Origin: Streptomyces rugosispiralis
GTDB taxonomy: Bacteria; Actinomycetota; Actinomycetes; Streptomycetales; Streptomycetaceae
Reading direction: 5' to 3'
Length of the DNA stretch: 64,000 bases
Assembly: GCF_024505145.1 (NCBI RefSeq)
Contig: NZ_JANIAA010000049.1
Location: forward strand, 1 to 64,000
Of this stretch, positions 34,646 to 44,084 are shown in pieces. Both the position numbers and the translations under genes were made by a program. The notes beneath the pieces are model-generated. The model was not told the origin of the DNA and searched no databases. It saw only the letters and a list, made by a program, of their open reading frames with translations. Within the stretch, counting starts at the first letter, position 1; every line of letters starts with the position of its first letter.

Positions 34646-35692
34646 CTACGGCTCGCGCCGTGGGGCTTCCTGCTTCGTCACCGACTGCCCCGTCCGGGAG
34701 GACTCCCGTTGAGGTCTTACACCGGCTCCACAGGCCGACACCGCCAGCCCGGCGGCCAGAAGGTTCTTCGCCGCGTTCACGTCCCGGTCGTGGGTCGCAC
34801 CGCAGTCGCACGTCCAAGTACGGACACCCAGCGGCATCCTCTTTTGCATGGTGCCGCATACGGAGCACAGCTTGGAGGAGGGGAACCAGCGGTCGACCGC
34901 GATCACTTCGCGGCCGTACCAGGCGGCCTTGTACTCCAGCATGCTCCGGAACCCCGACCATGCCGCGTCGGAGATCGCCCGGGACAGCTTGCCGTTGCTG
35001 AGCATGTTCCGGACGGCGAGGTCCTCGATCACCAGCGTTTGGTTCTCACGCACGAGTCGAGTGGTCAGCTTGTGCAGATGGTCACGGCGACGGTCGGCGA
35101 TGCGGGCGTAGACCTTGGCGACCTTGCGTCGCGCCTTGGACCGGTTGGCGCCGTCGCCCCTGGCCTTGCGGGCGAGGTCGCGCTGGGCGCGGGCGAGGCG
35201 GGCGCGGTCGCGCCGCTCGTGCCTGGGGTTAGCGATCTTCTCACCCGTGGACAGGGTGAGCAGGTGGTCGAGCCCGGCGTCGATACCCACCGCCGAGCCG
35301 GCGGCGGGAAGCGGCTGGACGGCGGGATCCTCGACCAGTAGGGAGACGAACCAGCGCCCGGCCGCGTCCTGGGAGACGGTCACCGTGGACGGAAGGGCGC
35401 CTTCCGGCAGGGGACGCGACCACACGATGTCCAGCGGCTGGTCCATCTTCGCCAGCGTCAGTTCCCCGTCCCGAAACCGGAACGCGCTGGAGGTCTACTC
35501 GGCGGACTTGCCGCGCTTCTTAGGCGACTTGAACCGCGGGTACTTCGACCGCTTGGCGAAGAACGCGGTGAACGCCGCCTGGAGGTGCCGCAGGCCCTGC
35601 TGGAGCGGAACCGAGGACACATCGTTGAGGAAGGCCAGCTCCGCTGCCTGCGCATCGTTCGGATAGAAGCGGTACTTGTATGCCCGCTTCAC
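34646..35692 (-). pseudogene. tnpB-like RNA-guided nuclease gene, interrupted by an amber codon
   Basis: The N-terminal piece (GTG at 35692, MKRAYKYRFYPNDAQ..., 65 aa) and the C-terminal piece (from MDQPLDIVWSRPLPEGALP) lie in one frame, split by a TAG just after KSAE, where relatives have KSAEYTRSAF. A stretch of about 45 residues seems deleted between AAELA and FLNDVSS. The RuvC residues look intact: GIDAGLD, VIEDLAV and HDRDVNAAKN, with a zinc finger CSVC...CDC. TnpB cuts DNA beside the element using an omega-RNA; this copy is probably inactive unless the stop is read through. Confidence 0.8.
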
Positions 35693-35712
35693 GTGAGTGG
35701 CGATGACTCACG
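35692..35712 (-). repeat. Left-end hairpin of the IS605-type element
   Basis: Perfect inverted repeat CGTGAGT-N7-ACTCACG overlapping the tnpB GTG start. Confidence 0.65.
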
Positions 35713-35981
35713 AACTAACACATCAGCCAGTAAGTGCCTGACGGGTTGTCAGTCCCGGAGGTCCCCGATGAAGTTGACGGCAGTCCGGGAGGGAGAGCCC
35801 ACGTCATCGTGCGGAGGGCGGGCGGTGCAGTCAAGCGGTTCTACCTGCGAGAGTCGATGCGGTGGTCGGTACGGCGCTACGGACGTGATGGGGCCGTCGG
35901 TACGGCAGGTGGCGCACGGCTCAATGCGACACTTGGCCGACGGCGGGGATCGGCACGGAGAAGTCGGCGAGGAGAAGGGGC
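35713..35981. other. 269-bp spacer without a supported gene
   Basis: Flank of the IS element. No frame has a recognisable family. It ends in GAGGAGAAGGGGC, the ribosome binding site of the kinase gene downstream. Confidence 0.5.
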
Positions 35982-36902
35982 ATGGCGGTGGCGGAGGTCG
36001 CGTTCACGGAGGAGCGGGCGCGGGTGGTGCTCTCGGCCGCGCTGCCGCCCTACCGGGCCGGTACGGCGGAGGCCCGGCTGCTGGCCCTCGGTGAGAACGC
36101 CGTCTTCGCCGTCGACAGCCTCTCCCTGGTGGTCCGGATCAGCCGCGACCTGGAGGTGTGGGACCGGGCCGCCCGGGAACTGAGGATCGCCGACTGGCTG
36201 GCCCGGGAGGGGCTGCCCGCGGTCCGTCCCGACCGGCGCTTCGGCCCCGAGCAGCCGCTTCCGTTCGCCGACCATCTCGTCACGTACTGGCAGCGGCTTC
36301 CCGACCCGGTACGCCCCGCCGGGGCGCGCGATCTCGCGGAGCTGCTGCGGATGGTGCACGCCCTGCCCGGCCCGCCCGGCGACCCGGCGCCGCTTCCGCT
36401 GCCGCGCCGCGATCTGCTGGGCGGGGTCGAGCGCTGGCTGCGGCTGGCCGGGGACGCGATCGACCCGGCGGACGCGGCGTATCTGCGCGCCCGCCGGGAC
36501 GACTTCGCGACCGCCGTCGAGGAGCTGACCCCGCGCCTCACCCCCGGCCCGATCCACGGCGACGCGCTGCCGCGCAATGTGCACATCGGCCCGGACGGGC
36601 CCGTGCTGGTGGACCTGGAGACCTTCTCGCACGATCTGCGCGAGCACGATCTGGTGGTGATGGCCCTGTCCCGGGACCGCTATGGGCTCGGCGCGGCGGA
36701 GTACGACGCGTTCGTGGCGGAGTACGGCTGGGACGTCCGCGAGTGGCCCGGCTGCGCGGTGCTGCGGGGCGCACGCGAGACCGCAAGCTGCGCCTGGGTC
36801 TCCCAGCACGCCCCGGGCAACCCGGCGGCCCGCGCCGAGTTCGCCCGCCGCATCGCCTCTCTGCGGGAGGGCGACACGGCGGTGCGCTGGCATACGTTCT
36901 GA
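35982..36902 (+). CDS. Aminoglycoside phosphotransferase (APH)-fold kinase
   Basis: 306 aa. The catalytic loop HGDALPRNVH (H-x-D-x4-N) and the metal motif VDLETF are seen, with an N-lobe nucleotide strand (LLALGENAVFAV). Substrates of this fold range from antibiotics to choline and sugars; no specificity residue is recognised. The ATG follows GGAGAAGGGG. Confidence 0.85.
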   Translation: MAVAEVAFTEERARVVLSAALPPYRAGTAEARLLALGENAVFAVDSLSLVVRISRDLEVWDRAARELRIADWLAREGLPAVRPDRRFGPEQPLPFADHLVTYWQRLPDPVRPAGARDLAELLRMVHALPGPPGDPAPLPLPRRDLLGGVERWLRLAGDAIDPADAAYLRARRDDFATAVEELTPRLTPGPIHGDALPRNVHIGPDGPVLVDLETFSHDLREHDLVVMALSRDRYGLGAAEYDAFVAEYGWDVREWPGCAVLRGARETASCAWVSQHAPGNPAARAEFARRIASLREGDTAVRWHTF

Positions 36903-36987
36903 ACGAAACCGCGGGGCCGACGCGCATGGGCGGGAGACCGCCCGCACGCGGACCGGCGGACCGGCCGACGCGCCGTGCGGCATTCGC

Positions 36988-37581
36988 TCAGGCGCGCCAT
37001 CCCGGGTCGCGGCCGCTCAAGGCGATCGCCCGGTCGAGCGGAGACGCGTCGGCCGCGACGGGGATCATGGGGCCGAACAGCTCCTTCGGGCGCTCCTCGT
37101 CCGGGACCGCCGCCAGCCATTCGATGATGGCCTCGACGCTGCGGGGATCGCAGTCGTAGGGCTGGCCGGTGGCGCGGGCGAGATCCCAGCCGTGGATCAC
37201 CAGCTCGTCCAGCGCCACGATGCCCATCATCCGGGCAGGCATGGTGACGCCCCCGGCCTCCGTGGTGCCCAGCCAGGCGGACGGCTCGCGCCAGGCCACG
37301 GCCAGCGCGTCCAGGCGGCGCGGCAGCTCCTGCCGCCAGTCGGGGTCCAGCTTGTCGGCGGCCCCCTGCCCGGGGGCGGGGCCCGCCGCGGCCGTGGTCT
37401 TCTCGGCGGCGTGGCGCATGCCGAGGGCGAGCCCCATGAAGTGGTCGAGCAAATCCGCCACGGAGTAGGCGCCACACGGTGTGGGCGCGCCGAGCTGCTC
37501 GTCCGTGACGCCGCTGAGCAGCGCCGTCACCCGCTGGGCTGTGGGTCCGAAATCGATCATGGTGGTCTGTTCATCGGTCAC
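36988..37581 (-). CDS. TIGR03086-type protein of the DinB/mycothiol maleylpyruvate isomerase superfamily
   Basis: 197 aa. TPCGAYSVADLLDHFMG near residues 34-50 and ELVIHGWDLARATGQ near residue 125 are the family signatures; the His residues are candidate metal ligands. The GTG at 37581 has GAGGAGAAG upstream. Members may use mycothiol as a thiol cofactor; the actual reaction is unknown. Confidence 0.85.
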   Translation of the reverse strand: MTDEQTTMIDFGPTAQRVTALLSGVTDEQLGAPTPCGAYSVADLLDHFMGLALGMRHAAEKTTAAAGPAPGQGAADKLDPDWRQELPRRLDALAVAWREPSAWLGTTEAGGVTMPARMMGIVALDELVIHGWDLARATGQPYDCDPRSVEAIIEWLAAVPDEERPKELFGPMIPVAADASPLDRAIALSGRDPGWRA

Positions 37582-37679
37582 GGTCGTCTTCTCCTCGCTC
37601 GAGTCCGTGGTCCGTCCCTCTCACCCGTACGGACCGGCCCACCGCCGCAAACTCATCGGTGCGACGCGCTCCGATATCC

Positions 37680-37742
37680 GCCCGGCCGACCGCTGCCCCC
37701 GCCCGGCCGACCGCTGCCCCGGCCCGGTGGGCCGCTACCCCA
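37680..37742. repeat. 21-bp tandem repeat
   Basis: Two near-perfect copies and one diverged copy of a 21-bp unit (GCCCGGCCGACCGCTGCCCC-like). The last runs into the 3' end of the exonuclease gene. Confidence 0.85.
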
Positions 37743-38457
37743 CCACCGCCCCCGCCTCCCGCAGCGGCCAGCCGCCGTCCACCACCGCGTCCGGGGTGCC
37801 CTTGCGACGCAGCCAGGACTGGAAGTCGGCCGCCCAGTGCGCGTACCACCCCACCTGCTTGCGGTGGAGGTCCCACAGCTCGAGCCCGGCGACCTCGCCG
37901 TACCGCTCGGCGAGCGCACACGCGACCCGCACCGCCGCCAGCGCGTCCGCCCCGGCGTCATGGGCGCGGTCGTGCACCACCCCGTACTCCCCGCAGACGG
38001 CCTCCAGCGTGCGCTTGCCCTTGCGATAGCGGTCGACGGCGCGGTCTATCGTGTACGGATCCACGACGGGGCCGGTCTCGGCTCCCTCCAGCCGCTCGCT
38101 CAGCGGGCGCAGCCCGTGCCGCCCCAACTCGGCGGCGAGCAGGCTGAGATCGAACGCCGCGTTGTACGCCACCACCGGGGCGCCGGCGCGCCAGTGGGCC
38201 ACCAGCACCTCGGCGACCTCCTCGACCACCTCGCGCGCGGGCCTGCCCTCCGCCGCCGCCCGCTCACCGGTTATCCCGTGCACCGCCACGGCGTCCTCGG
38301 GGATGGGCACTTGGGGGTCGGCCAGCCACTCGCGGCGCCCGACCTGCTCCCCGCCCCTCACCTCGACCACGGCCGCCGTCACGATCCGTGCCGTGCGCGG
38401 ATCGGTGCCCGTCGTCTCCAGGTCGAATCCGATCAGCAGCCCCCGGTGCCAGCCCAT
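37735..38457 (-). CDS. DEDDh 3'-5' exonuclease (DnaQ-like)
   Basis: 240 aa. Exo I FDLETTGTD, Exo II YNAAFDLSLL and Exo III HDAGADALAAV give a complete DEDDh set. The ATG at 38457 follows GGGAGGGG. It is a stand-alone proofreading-type or RNA/DNA trimming exonuclease, not fused to a polymerase. Confidence 0.9.
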   Translation of the reverse strand: MGWHRGLLIGFDLETTGTDPRTARIVTAAVVEVRGGEQVGRREWLADPQVPIPEDAVAVHGITGERAAAEGRPAREVVEEVAEVLVAHWRAGAPVVAYNAAFDLSLLAAELGRHGLRPLSERLEGAETGPVVDPYTIDRAVDRYRKGKRTLEAVCGEYGVVHDRAHDAGADALAAVRVACALAERYGEVAGLELWDLHRKQVGWYAHWAADFQSWLRRKGTPDAVVDGGWPLREAGAVVG

Positions 38458-38540
38458 GGCCGCCCCTCCCTTTGTCGTACTTCCCCCGTGTGTGCACCAC
38501 CTTCCCATGGGCCACTGACAACGGCCGGTTCGCCGGACCG

Positions 38541-38562
38541 AGTCCTCAGACGTCTGAGGACT
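38541..38562. promoter_or_regulatory. 22-bp perfect palindrome, likely autoregulatory operator
   Basis: AGTCCTCAGA-CG-TCTGAGGACT, with no central spacer, 54 bp before the GntR-family start. A TAGAGT -10 box follows at 38569-38574, so the palindrome covers the -35 position and a bound repressor would block RNA polymerase. Confidence 0.7.
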
Positions 38563-38615
38563 CTGTGTTAGAGTCCCCGCCGTCCTCGGATGATCGTTCA
38601 AGGAGAGGCGGCGCG

Positions 38616-39448
<833 letters not shown>

Positions 39449-39452
<4 letters not shown>

Positions 39453-40267
39453 CCGCCCCTGCCGTCCCCGTACTCAGGCTGCGCGAGGTGGATGTGGTGC
39501 GCGACGGCACCCCGCTGCTGCGCTCGATCTCGCTCACCGTCCACCAGGGCGAGCACTGGGCGCTGCTCGGCTCCAACGGCGCGGGCAAATCCACCCTGCT
39601 CAGCCTGGCGGGCGCGCTGGTGCACCCCACCCGCGGCACGGTGGAGGTCCTCGGCCGCACGCTGGGCCGGGTGGATCTGCGGGAGCTGCGCTCGTTCGTG
39701 GGCCATGTGGATCCCCGGCATCCGCTGCGCTCCCCGCTGCGGGTGCGGGACGTGGTGCTCACCGGGCTGACCAACACCGTGGAGCCGGTCCCCCGCCACC
39801 GCCCCACCCCCGACCAGCGCGACCGGGCCGACCGGCTGCTCACCACCCTCGGCATGGGCGGAAAGCTGGACGCGCGCTGGCCGACCCTGTCGCAGGGTCA
39901 GCGCGGCCGGGTGCTGATCGCCCGCGCGCTGATGCCCCTCCCCCGGCTGCTGCTGCTCGACGAACCGGCCACCGGTCTGGATCTGGCCGCCCGTGAGCAG
40001 CTGCTGGAGAGCCTGGACACCCTGCGCCGGGACCACCCCGAACTGGCCACCGTCCTGGTCACCCACCACCTGGAGGAGCTGCCCGCCAGCACCACCCACG
40101 CCATGCTGCTGCGCACCGGGGAGTGCCTGGCGTCGGGCGCGGTGGACGAGGTGGTGACCACGGACCACATCACCAAGTGCTTCGACCACCCGGTGCACAT
40201 CAGCCGCACCGACGGCCGCTGGGCCGCCCGCGCCCTGCGACCCCCGTACCAGGGCGCCGGCTCCTGA
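39449..40267 (+). CDS. ABC transporter ATPase (YlmA/ModF-like)
   Basis: 272 aa. Walker A GSNGAGKST, signature LSQGQRGRVLIARAL, Walker B LLLLDEPATGLD and VTHHLEEL are intact. The GTG overlaps the regulator's stop (GTGA) after AAGGAGGTG. No permease or binding protein lies nearby, so it may be a soluble ABC-type ATPase. Confidence 0.88.
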
Positions 40268-40320
40268 ACTCCCGCTCCTGAGCCCCTAGGCTCCCAAGGT
40301 CAGGACACCGGCCGGTCCGT

Positions 40321-41568
40321 TCAGGACACCGGCCGGGAGTCCGCCCAGACGCTCTCGAACTCCTCGCGGTAGGTCCCGAAGAGCCCGCCCTCGCCATCCT
40401 CGGCCGCGCCCTCGCGGACCACCTCGCTGCCCCGTCCGCCGCCGCGCAGCACCAGGACCGGGGCCTCCATGCCCCGGGCCTTGCGCAGATACGACTGGAC
40501 GACCGCGAGGCCGTCCGCGCCGTCGCCGTTGACCAGGTAGGCGGTGAAGCGGGGAGTCTCGTCGAAGACATGGATCTCGAACGCGTCGGGGTCCCGCAGC
40601 CGGGCGCGCACCCGCCGCATATGGAGGATGTTCATCTCCACCGAGCGGCTCATCTCGCCCTTCTTCAGGCCGAGCTCCCGCTCCCGTCGGCGCACCGCGC
40701 TGCTCGCCGGGTTGAGGAAGAGCAGCCGGGCCCGGCAGCCGGATTCGGCCAGCCGGACCAGCCGGCGGCCCGAGTAGTTCTGGACCAGGAGGTTGAGCCC
40801 GATGCCGACGGCGTCGAGCCGCCGGGCGTTGCCGAAGAGGTCCTCGGCGGGGAGCTGGCGCTGGAGCCGCACCCGGTCGGAATGGACGCCGACCACATCG
40901 GCGTAGCGGTCGCCGACGAGGTCCTCGACGGCGTCGATGGGCAGCCGGTCGGCGGAGGGGGAGCCGGTGCCGCTGCCGAGGATCTCCAGCAGCCGGGCGG
41001 AGGCCCGCTCGGCCTGGGCGAGGACCGTCTCGGACAGGGCGCGGTTGCGGGAGACCACATTGCGGGCGACTTCCAGCTCGTCCAGGGCCAGCTCCACCTC
41101 GCGGCGGTCGTCGAGGTAGGGCTCGAAGCACGGCCAGTGCTGGACCAGGAGCTCCCGCAGCTGGGGCAGGGTGAGGAAGCTGACGACATTGTCGTCGGCG
41201 GGGTCGAGCAGATAGCCCTTGCGCCGGCTGACCTCCCGTACGGCGACCGCCCGCTGCACCCACTCCTGCCCGGCGGGGCCGGCCGCGGCGATGACCCAGT
41301 CCTCGCCGTGGACCGGTTCGTAGATGGGCCGCAGCACGGCGCTGACGACCGCGCGCAGCCGCTGTTCCACGAGGTTGAGCCAGATATAGGCCCGCCCGGC
41401 CCGGCGTGCGCGTGTGCGCACCTCGCTCCAGGCTTCGGCGCCCCAGTCCAGTTCCGCTCCGATCTCCATCGGCCGCACCAGGGACACCGCGCCGGGAGGT
41501 GCGTCTGTGGAACCATCGCCCCCGGGACCTCCGTCACCAGGGGGCAGCTCCAGCCCGCCCGAGCTCAC
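40321..41568 (-). CDS. SAV2148-family HEPN-domain protein
   Basis: 415 aa. I recognise it as the conserved Streptomyces family called SAV2148, with an N-terminal HEPN-like helical half and a C-terminal half (RRLVRLAESGCRARLLFLNP; EIHVFDETPRFTAYLVNG) that resembles nucleotide- or phospholipase-D-like signalling folds. HEPN domains are often RNases, but the usual R-x4-6-H catalytic pair is not clear here. The GTG start has only a weak ribosome binding site. Confidence 0.7.
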   Translation of the reverse strand: MSSGGLELPPGDGGPGGDGSTDAPPGAVSLVRPMEIGAELDWGAEAWSEVRTRARRAGRAYIWLNLVEQRLRAVVSAVLRPIYEPVHGEDWVIAAAGPAGQEWVQRAVAVREVSRRKGYLLDPADDNVVSFLTLPQLRELLVQHWPCFEPYLDDRREVELALDELEVARNVVSRNRALSETVLAQAERASARLLEILGSGTGSPSADRLPIDAVEDLVGDRYADVVGVHSDRVRLQRQLPAEDLFGNARRLDAVGIGLNLLVQNYSGRRLVRLAESGCRARLLFLNPASSAVRRRERELGLKKGEMSRSVEMNILHMRRVRARLRDPDAFEIHVFDETPRFTAYLVNGDGADGLAVVQSYLRKARGMEAPVLVLRGGGRGSEVVREGAAEDGEGGLFGTYREEFESVWADSRPVS

Positions 41569-41657
41569 CTGTGCACCGCCTTCCGCCCCCGTCCAACGAT
41601 CACCGCAGACTACTGCGCTGGCGGGGGCGGTGCGACACTCAGGTCCTGCCTATCAGG

Positions 41658-42989
41658 TCAACGTGCCTCTTCTGTATGGCCGTTGTGTCCGGACAGTGCA
41701 GGCGGCGTGAGGGGATTCATAGCGGTGACATCGCGCGGGGAGAGCTGGAAGCCCTGCCAGTGCACCGGCATCGGCTCCTGGTCCTCATCCCGGGCGATGT
41801 GGTGGAACCCGATGTTGACCCACACGATGGGGTGCTTGAGGGTCTGCCCGTTGACCCACTTGTCGACGCTCTTACCGGCACCGGCGCCGCAATTGCGCAG
41901 ATTGTTGCTGGCGAACTGCTCACACTTGTTGTACTCGGTGAAGTAGACGTCGTGTTTGGTGAAACTACGCCCCTGGTACTTGGTGGTGTGGCCGGGAACG
42001 ATCTCGTAGCTGCGCGGATGGCCGTCCTTGTTCTTGCCCGCCGTGCTGACCACGCGCCACCACCGCGCCGCCGCCGCGTCACCGGCCAGTTCCTTGCCGA
42101 CCGGGGTGCGGGTGGTCTTGGTCTTCGGGATCCGCCCGGAGGTCGCGGTGGTCTTGGAGTCGTACTGCTCGACCTTGCTCTTGGGCGAGCCGTCCAGCCC
42201 GAAGTTCAGCCGCCAGAAGACGTTGTGGGCATGGCTGGTGGCGTAGTCCTTGGCGCCCTTGCCGATGGGCCAGCCGCGCCCGTCGCCCGCGTCGTAGTCC
42301 ATCGGGGAGAGCGTGCCGGTGGCGCCGACCTGCATGGTCATGGTGCCGTCACCGGCGAATCGCCACTCGGTGATGTACTCGTACCAGCCGACCTGGTTGA
42401 CGGTGTAGAGCAGCAGGTCCTTGCCCTGGAGCTGGTAGACCTTGTTCTCACCGCCGGCCCCGAAGCCGCCCTCGCCCATGCGGTAGGCGTGGCCGCGGGC
42501 CCGGGTGGTGGCGCACAGTCCCTTCACATTCGGATGGTCGGGGTCCCAGGCGTCGGGCACCCGGACGGTCTTGATGGTGCCGCCGGGACACTCGGCCGGG
42601 TCCAGTTGCTGCAGCCCCTGGGCGAAGCCCTGCCCGGTGAGGTCGTCGTACTCATTGCTGCCGTCGTCGTAGGGCACATGGATCTGGCCCAGCTTCGCCG
42701 AGGTCAGCACCTTGATCGGGGCGCTTTCGCCCTTGGGCTGGTACGAGACGTCGTCGAGTACCAGACCGGCCTTGCTCTCGTAGTGCCAGCACATCCGCCA
42801 GGTGGTGCCGCCGTCGAGCTTCTGCTCGATTCTGTACGGGGCGCTGCAGTCCGCCGCGGCGGCGGTCCGCGGGGCCGCCTGGGCGCTGCCGACCGGCCCG
42901 GCGGCGATCGCCACGGTGCCGATCAGCGCCGAGGCGCCAATAGCCGCCGCGGCCCGGACACGGGCGCGGCGGAGCCTGCTGTCAGGCAT
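41658..42989 (-). CDS. Secreted copper amine oxidase-like protein, catalytic part
   Basis: 443 aa with a signal peptide (IGASALIGTVAIAAG...AQA). It keeps the C-terminal amine oxidase fold: His-x-His copper ligands in SHAHNVFWRLNFGLDG, the third His in VNIGFHHIARDED and the MPVHWQGFQLSP end. At the TPQ-cofactor position the usual N-Y-D/E is W-Y-E (GWYEY, Tyr codon 42381-42383). The ATG at 42989 follows GGAG. The N-terminal domains are encoded separately just upstream. Confidence 0.82.
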   Translation of the reverse strand: MPDSRLRRARVRAAAAIGASALIGTVAIAAGPVGSAQAAPRTAAAADCSAPYRIEQKLDGGTTWRMCWHYESKAGLVLDDVSYQPKGESAPIKVLTSAKLGQIHVPYDDGSNEYDDLTGQGFAQGLQQLDPAECPGGTIKTVRVPDAWDPDHPNVKGLCATTRARGHAYRMGEGGFGAGGENKVYQLQGKDLLLYTVNQVGWYEYITEWRFAGDGTMTMQVGATGTLSPMDYDAGDGRGWPIGKGAKDYATSHAHNVFWRLNFGLDGSPKSKVEQYDSKTTATSGRIPKTKTTRTPVGKELAGDAAAARWWRVVSTAGKNKDGHPRSYEIVPGHTTKYQGRSFTKHDVYFTEYNKCEQFASNNLRNCGAGAGKSVDKWVNGQTLKHPIVWVNIGFHHIARDEDQEPMPVHWQGFQLSPRDVTAMNPLTPPALSGHNGHTEEAR

Positions 42990-43044
42990 GGGGAGACTCC
43001 TGTAATGAAGCGTTGAGGTGGGTGCGAGACGCCAGTGCCGGGCC

Positions 43045-43839
43045 CTAGCCGAGCTTGGTGACCTTGTGGGCACTGAGATCGATCACCATCTGCCGGGTGT
43101 CGATCCAGGGGCCGTTCAGCACCCGGGTGAACAGCCGTACGCAGCGGTGCTTGCCGCAGTCCTGGACCGAGGCCGGACCGGGGTTGCTGCCCTCGCCGGC
43201 GCGGTAGACGAAGCCGGTGACGGTCAGCTGGTCCGGGCGGGTCAGCGCCTTGCCGGTGGCGTCCTTGAAGTCCTTCTTCAGCCCCTCGCCCAGCTTGTCG
43301 GCCATCAGCAGCCGCGCGGCCTCCACCACCTCGTCGCGGTTGGGCGGCGGCTGCACCCCGTGCTGGGTGTCGGTGCCGGTGACCTTGCCGCTGCCGAGGT
43401 CGACCGTCTTGGTGACGTAGGTGTCGTCCTTGTAGTCGTAGTACGTCACCTCGGCACGGCGCGGCGGGTCGGCGGCCCCCACCTCGTCGGGGCTCAGCTC
43501 CGCGAGGTCGGTGGAGAGCCGCTCGGGGCCCTTGGCGCCCTTGACGTCCTCGCTGCTCATACGGAAGTCGCGCCCGGCCGCGAGGCTCTGGGCGCGCTTC
43601 ATCTCGTCGTCGGTCAGCGGATCGCGGCCGCTGCCGGTCTTTCTCTGCTCCGGCGCCTCTTCCACCACTCCGGGCTGCTGCCGGGCCGCCTGGCCCTGCT
43701 CCGCCGAGGAGCTCTGGGGTCCCCCACCCGAGCCTTCCTCACCGGACGCGCTCCCCGGGAGCGTCACACCGATCATGACCGCCGTGGCGGTGATCGCCAC
43801 GGCCGCGCCGGCCACCACCTTGCCCAGGTGGCGGTGCAT
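43045..43839 (-). CDS. Secreted partner resembling copper amine oxidase N-domains
   Basis: About 264 aa. A signal segment (VVAGAAVAITATAVMIGVTL) is followed by a Gly/Ser/Gln-rich linker and an alpha/beta part (RRAEVTYYDYKDDTYVTKTVDLGSGKV) like the N2/N3 domains of copper amine oxidases. It ends 55 bp before the catalytic gene, so the pair likely forms one enzyme in two chains. The start is uncertain: a GTG lies right after GGGGGAGGAT, the ATG at 43839 a little further in. Confidence 0.7.
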   Translation of the reverse strand: MHRHLGKVVAGAAVAITATAVMIGVTLPGSASGEEGSGGGPQSSSAEQGQAARQQPGVVEEAPEQRKTGSGRDPLTDDEMKRAQSLAAGRDFRMSSEDVKGAKGPERLSTDLAELSPDEVGAADPPRRAEVTYYDYKDDTYVTKTVDLGSGKVTGTDTQHGVQPPPNRDEVVEAARLLMADKLGEGLKKDFKDATGKALTRPDQLTVTGFVYRAGEGSNPGPASVQDCGKHRCVRLFTRVLNGPWIDTRQMVIDLSAHKVTKLG

Positions 43840-44084
43840 CACCTTGCGCACATCCTCCCCCAATCCCCCCTGTCGTCATATCGGACCGCATAGCGTGAAA
43901 CGCGTATGCGTCAGGTCACCCGGTAGGACGAACCGAAATGGCCGTAGGTTGCCTCACTTTTGAGGAAGTTCTGTCGAAAGAGCGGATGGCTCCGGGCAGT
44001 TGGGAAAGGATGCAGGGTCGGTCAGGTTCCGTCCGGTGCCTGGGGTGCTCGCGACCCCCGGAGAAGAAGTGGAAGAGTCGACGT

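Larger units (their letters stand above)
34613..35712 (-). mobile_element. IS200/IS605-group element, TnpB only
   Basis: A degenerate tnpB is bounded by subterminal hairpins: right-end stem 34622-34641 (CCCCCT/AGGGGG) and left-end stem 35692-35712 (CGTGAGT/ACTCACG). No TnpA gene is present, so movement would need TnpA in trans. There are no terminal inverted repeats or target duplications, as expected. The exact left boundary is not resolved. It sits in the decayed sugar transporter operon. Confidence 0.75.

Noticed and set aside
34278..34961. A 227-residue open frame spanning tnpB's 3' end, permease and binding-protein fragments
   Set aside because: It joins unrelated remnants in one chance frame; each part belongs to a different decayed gene.
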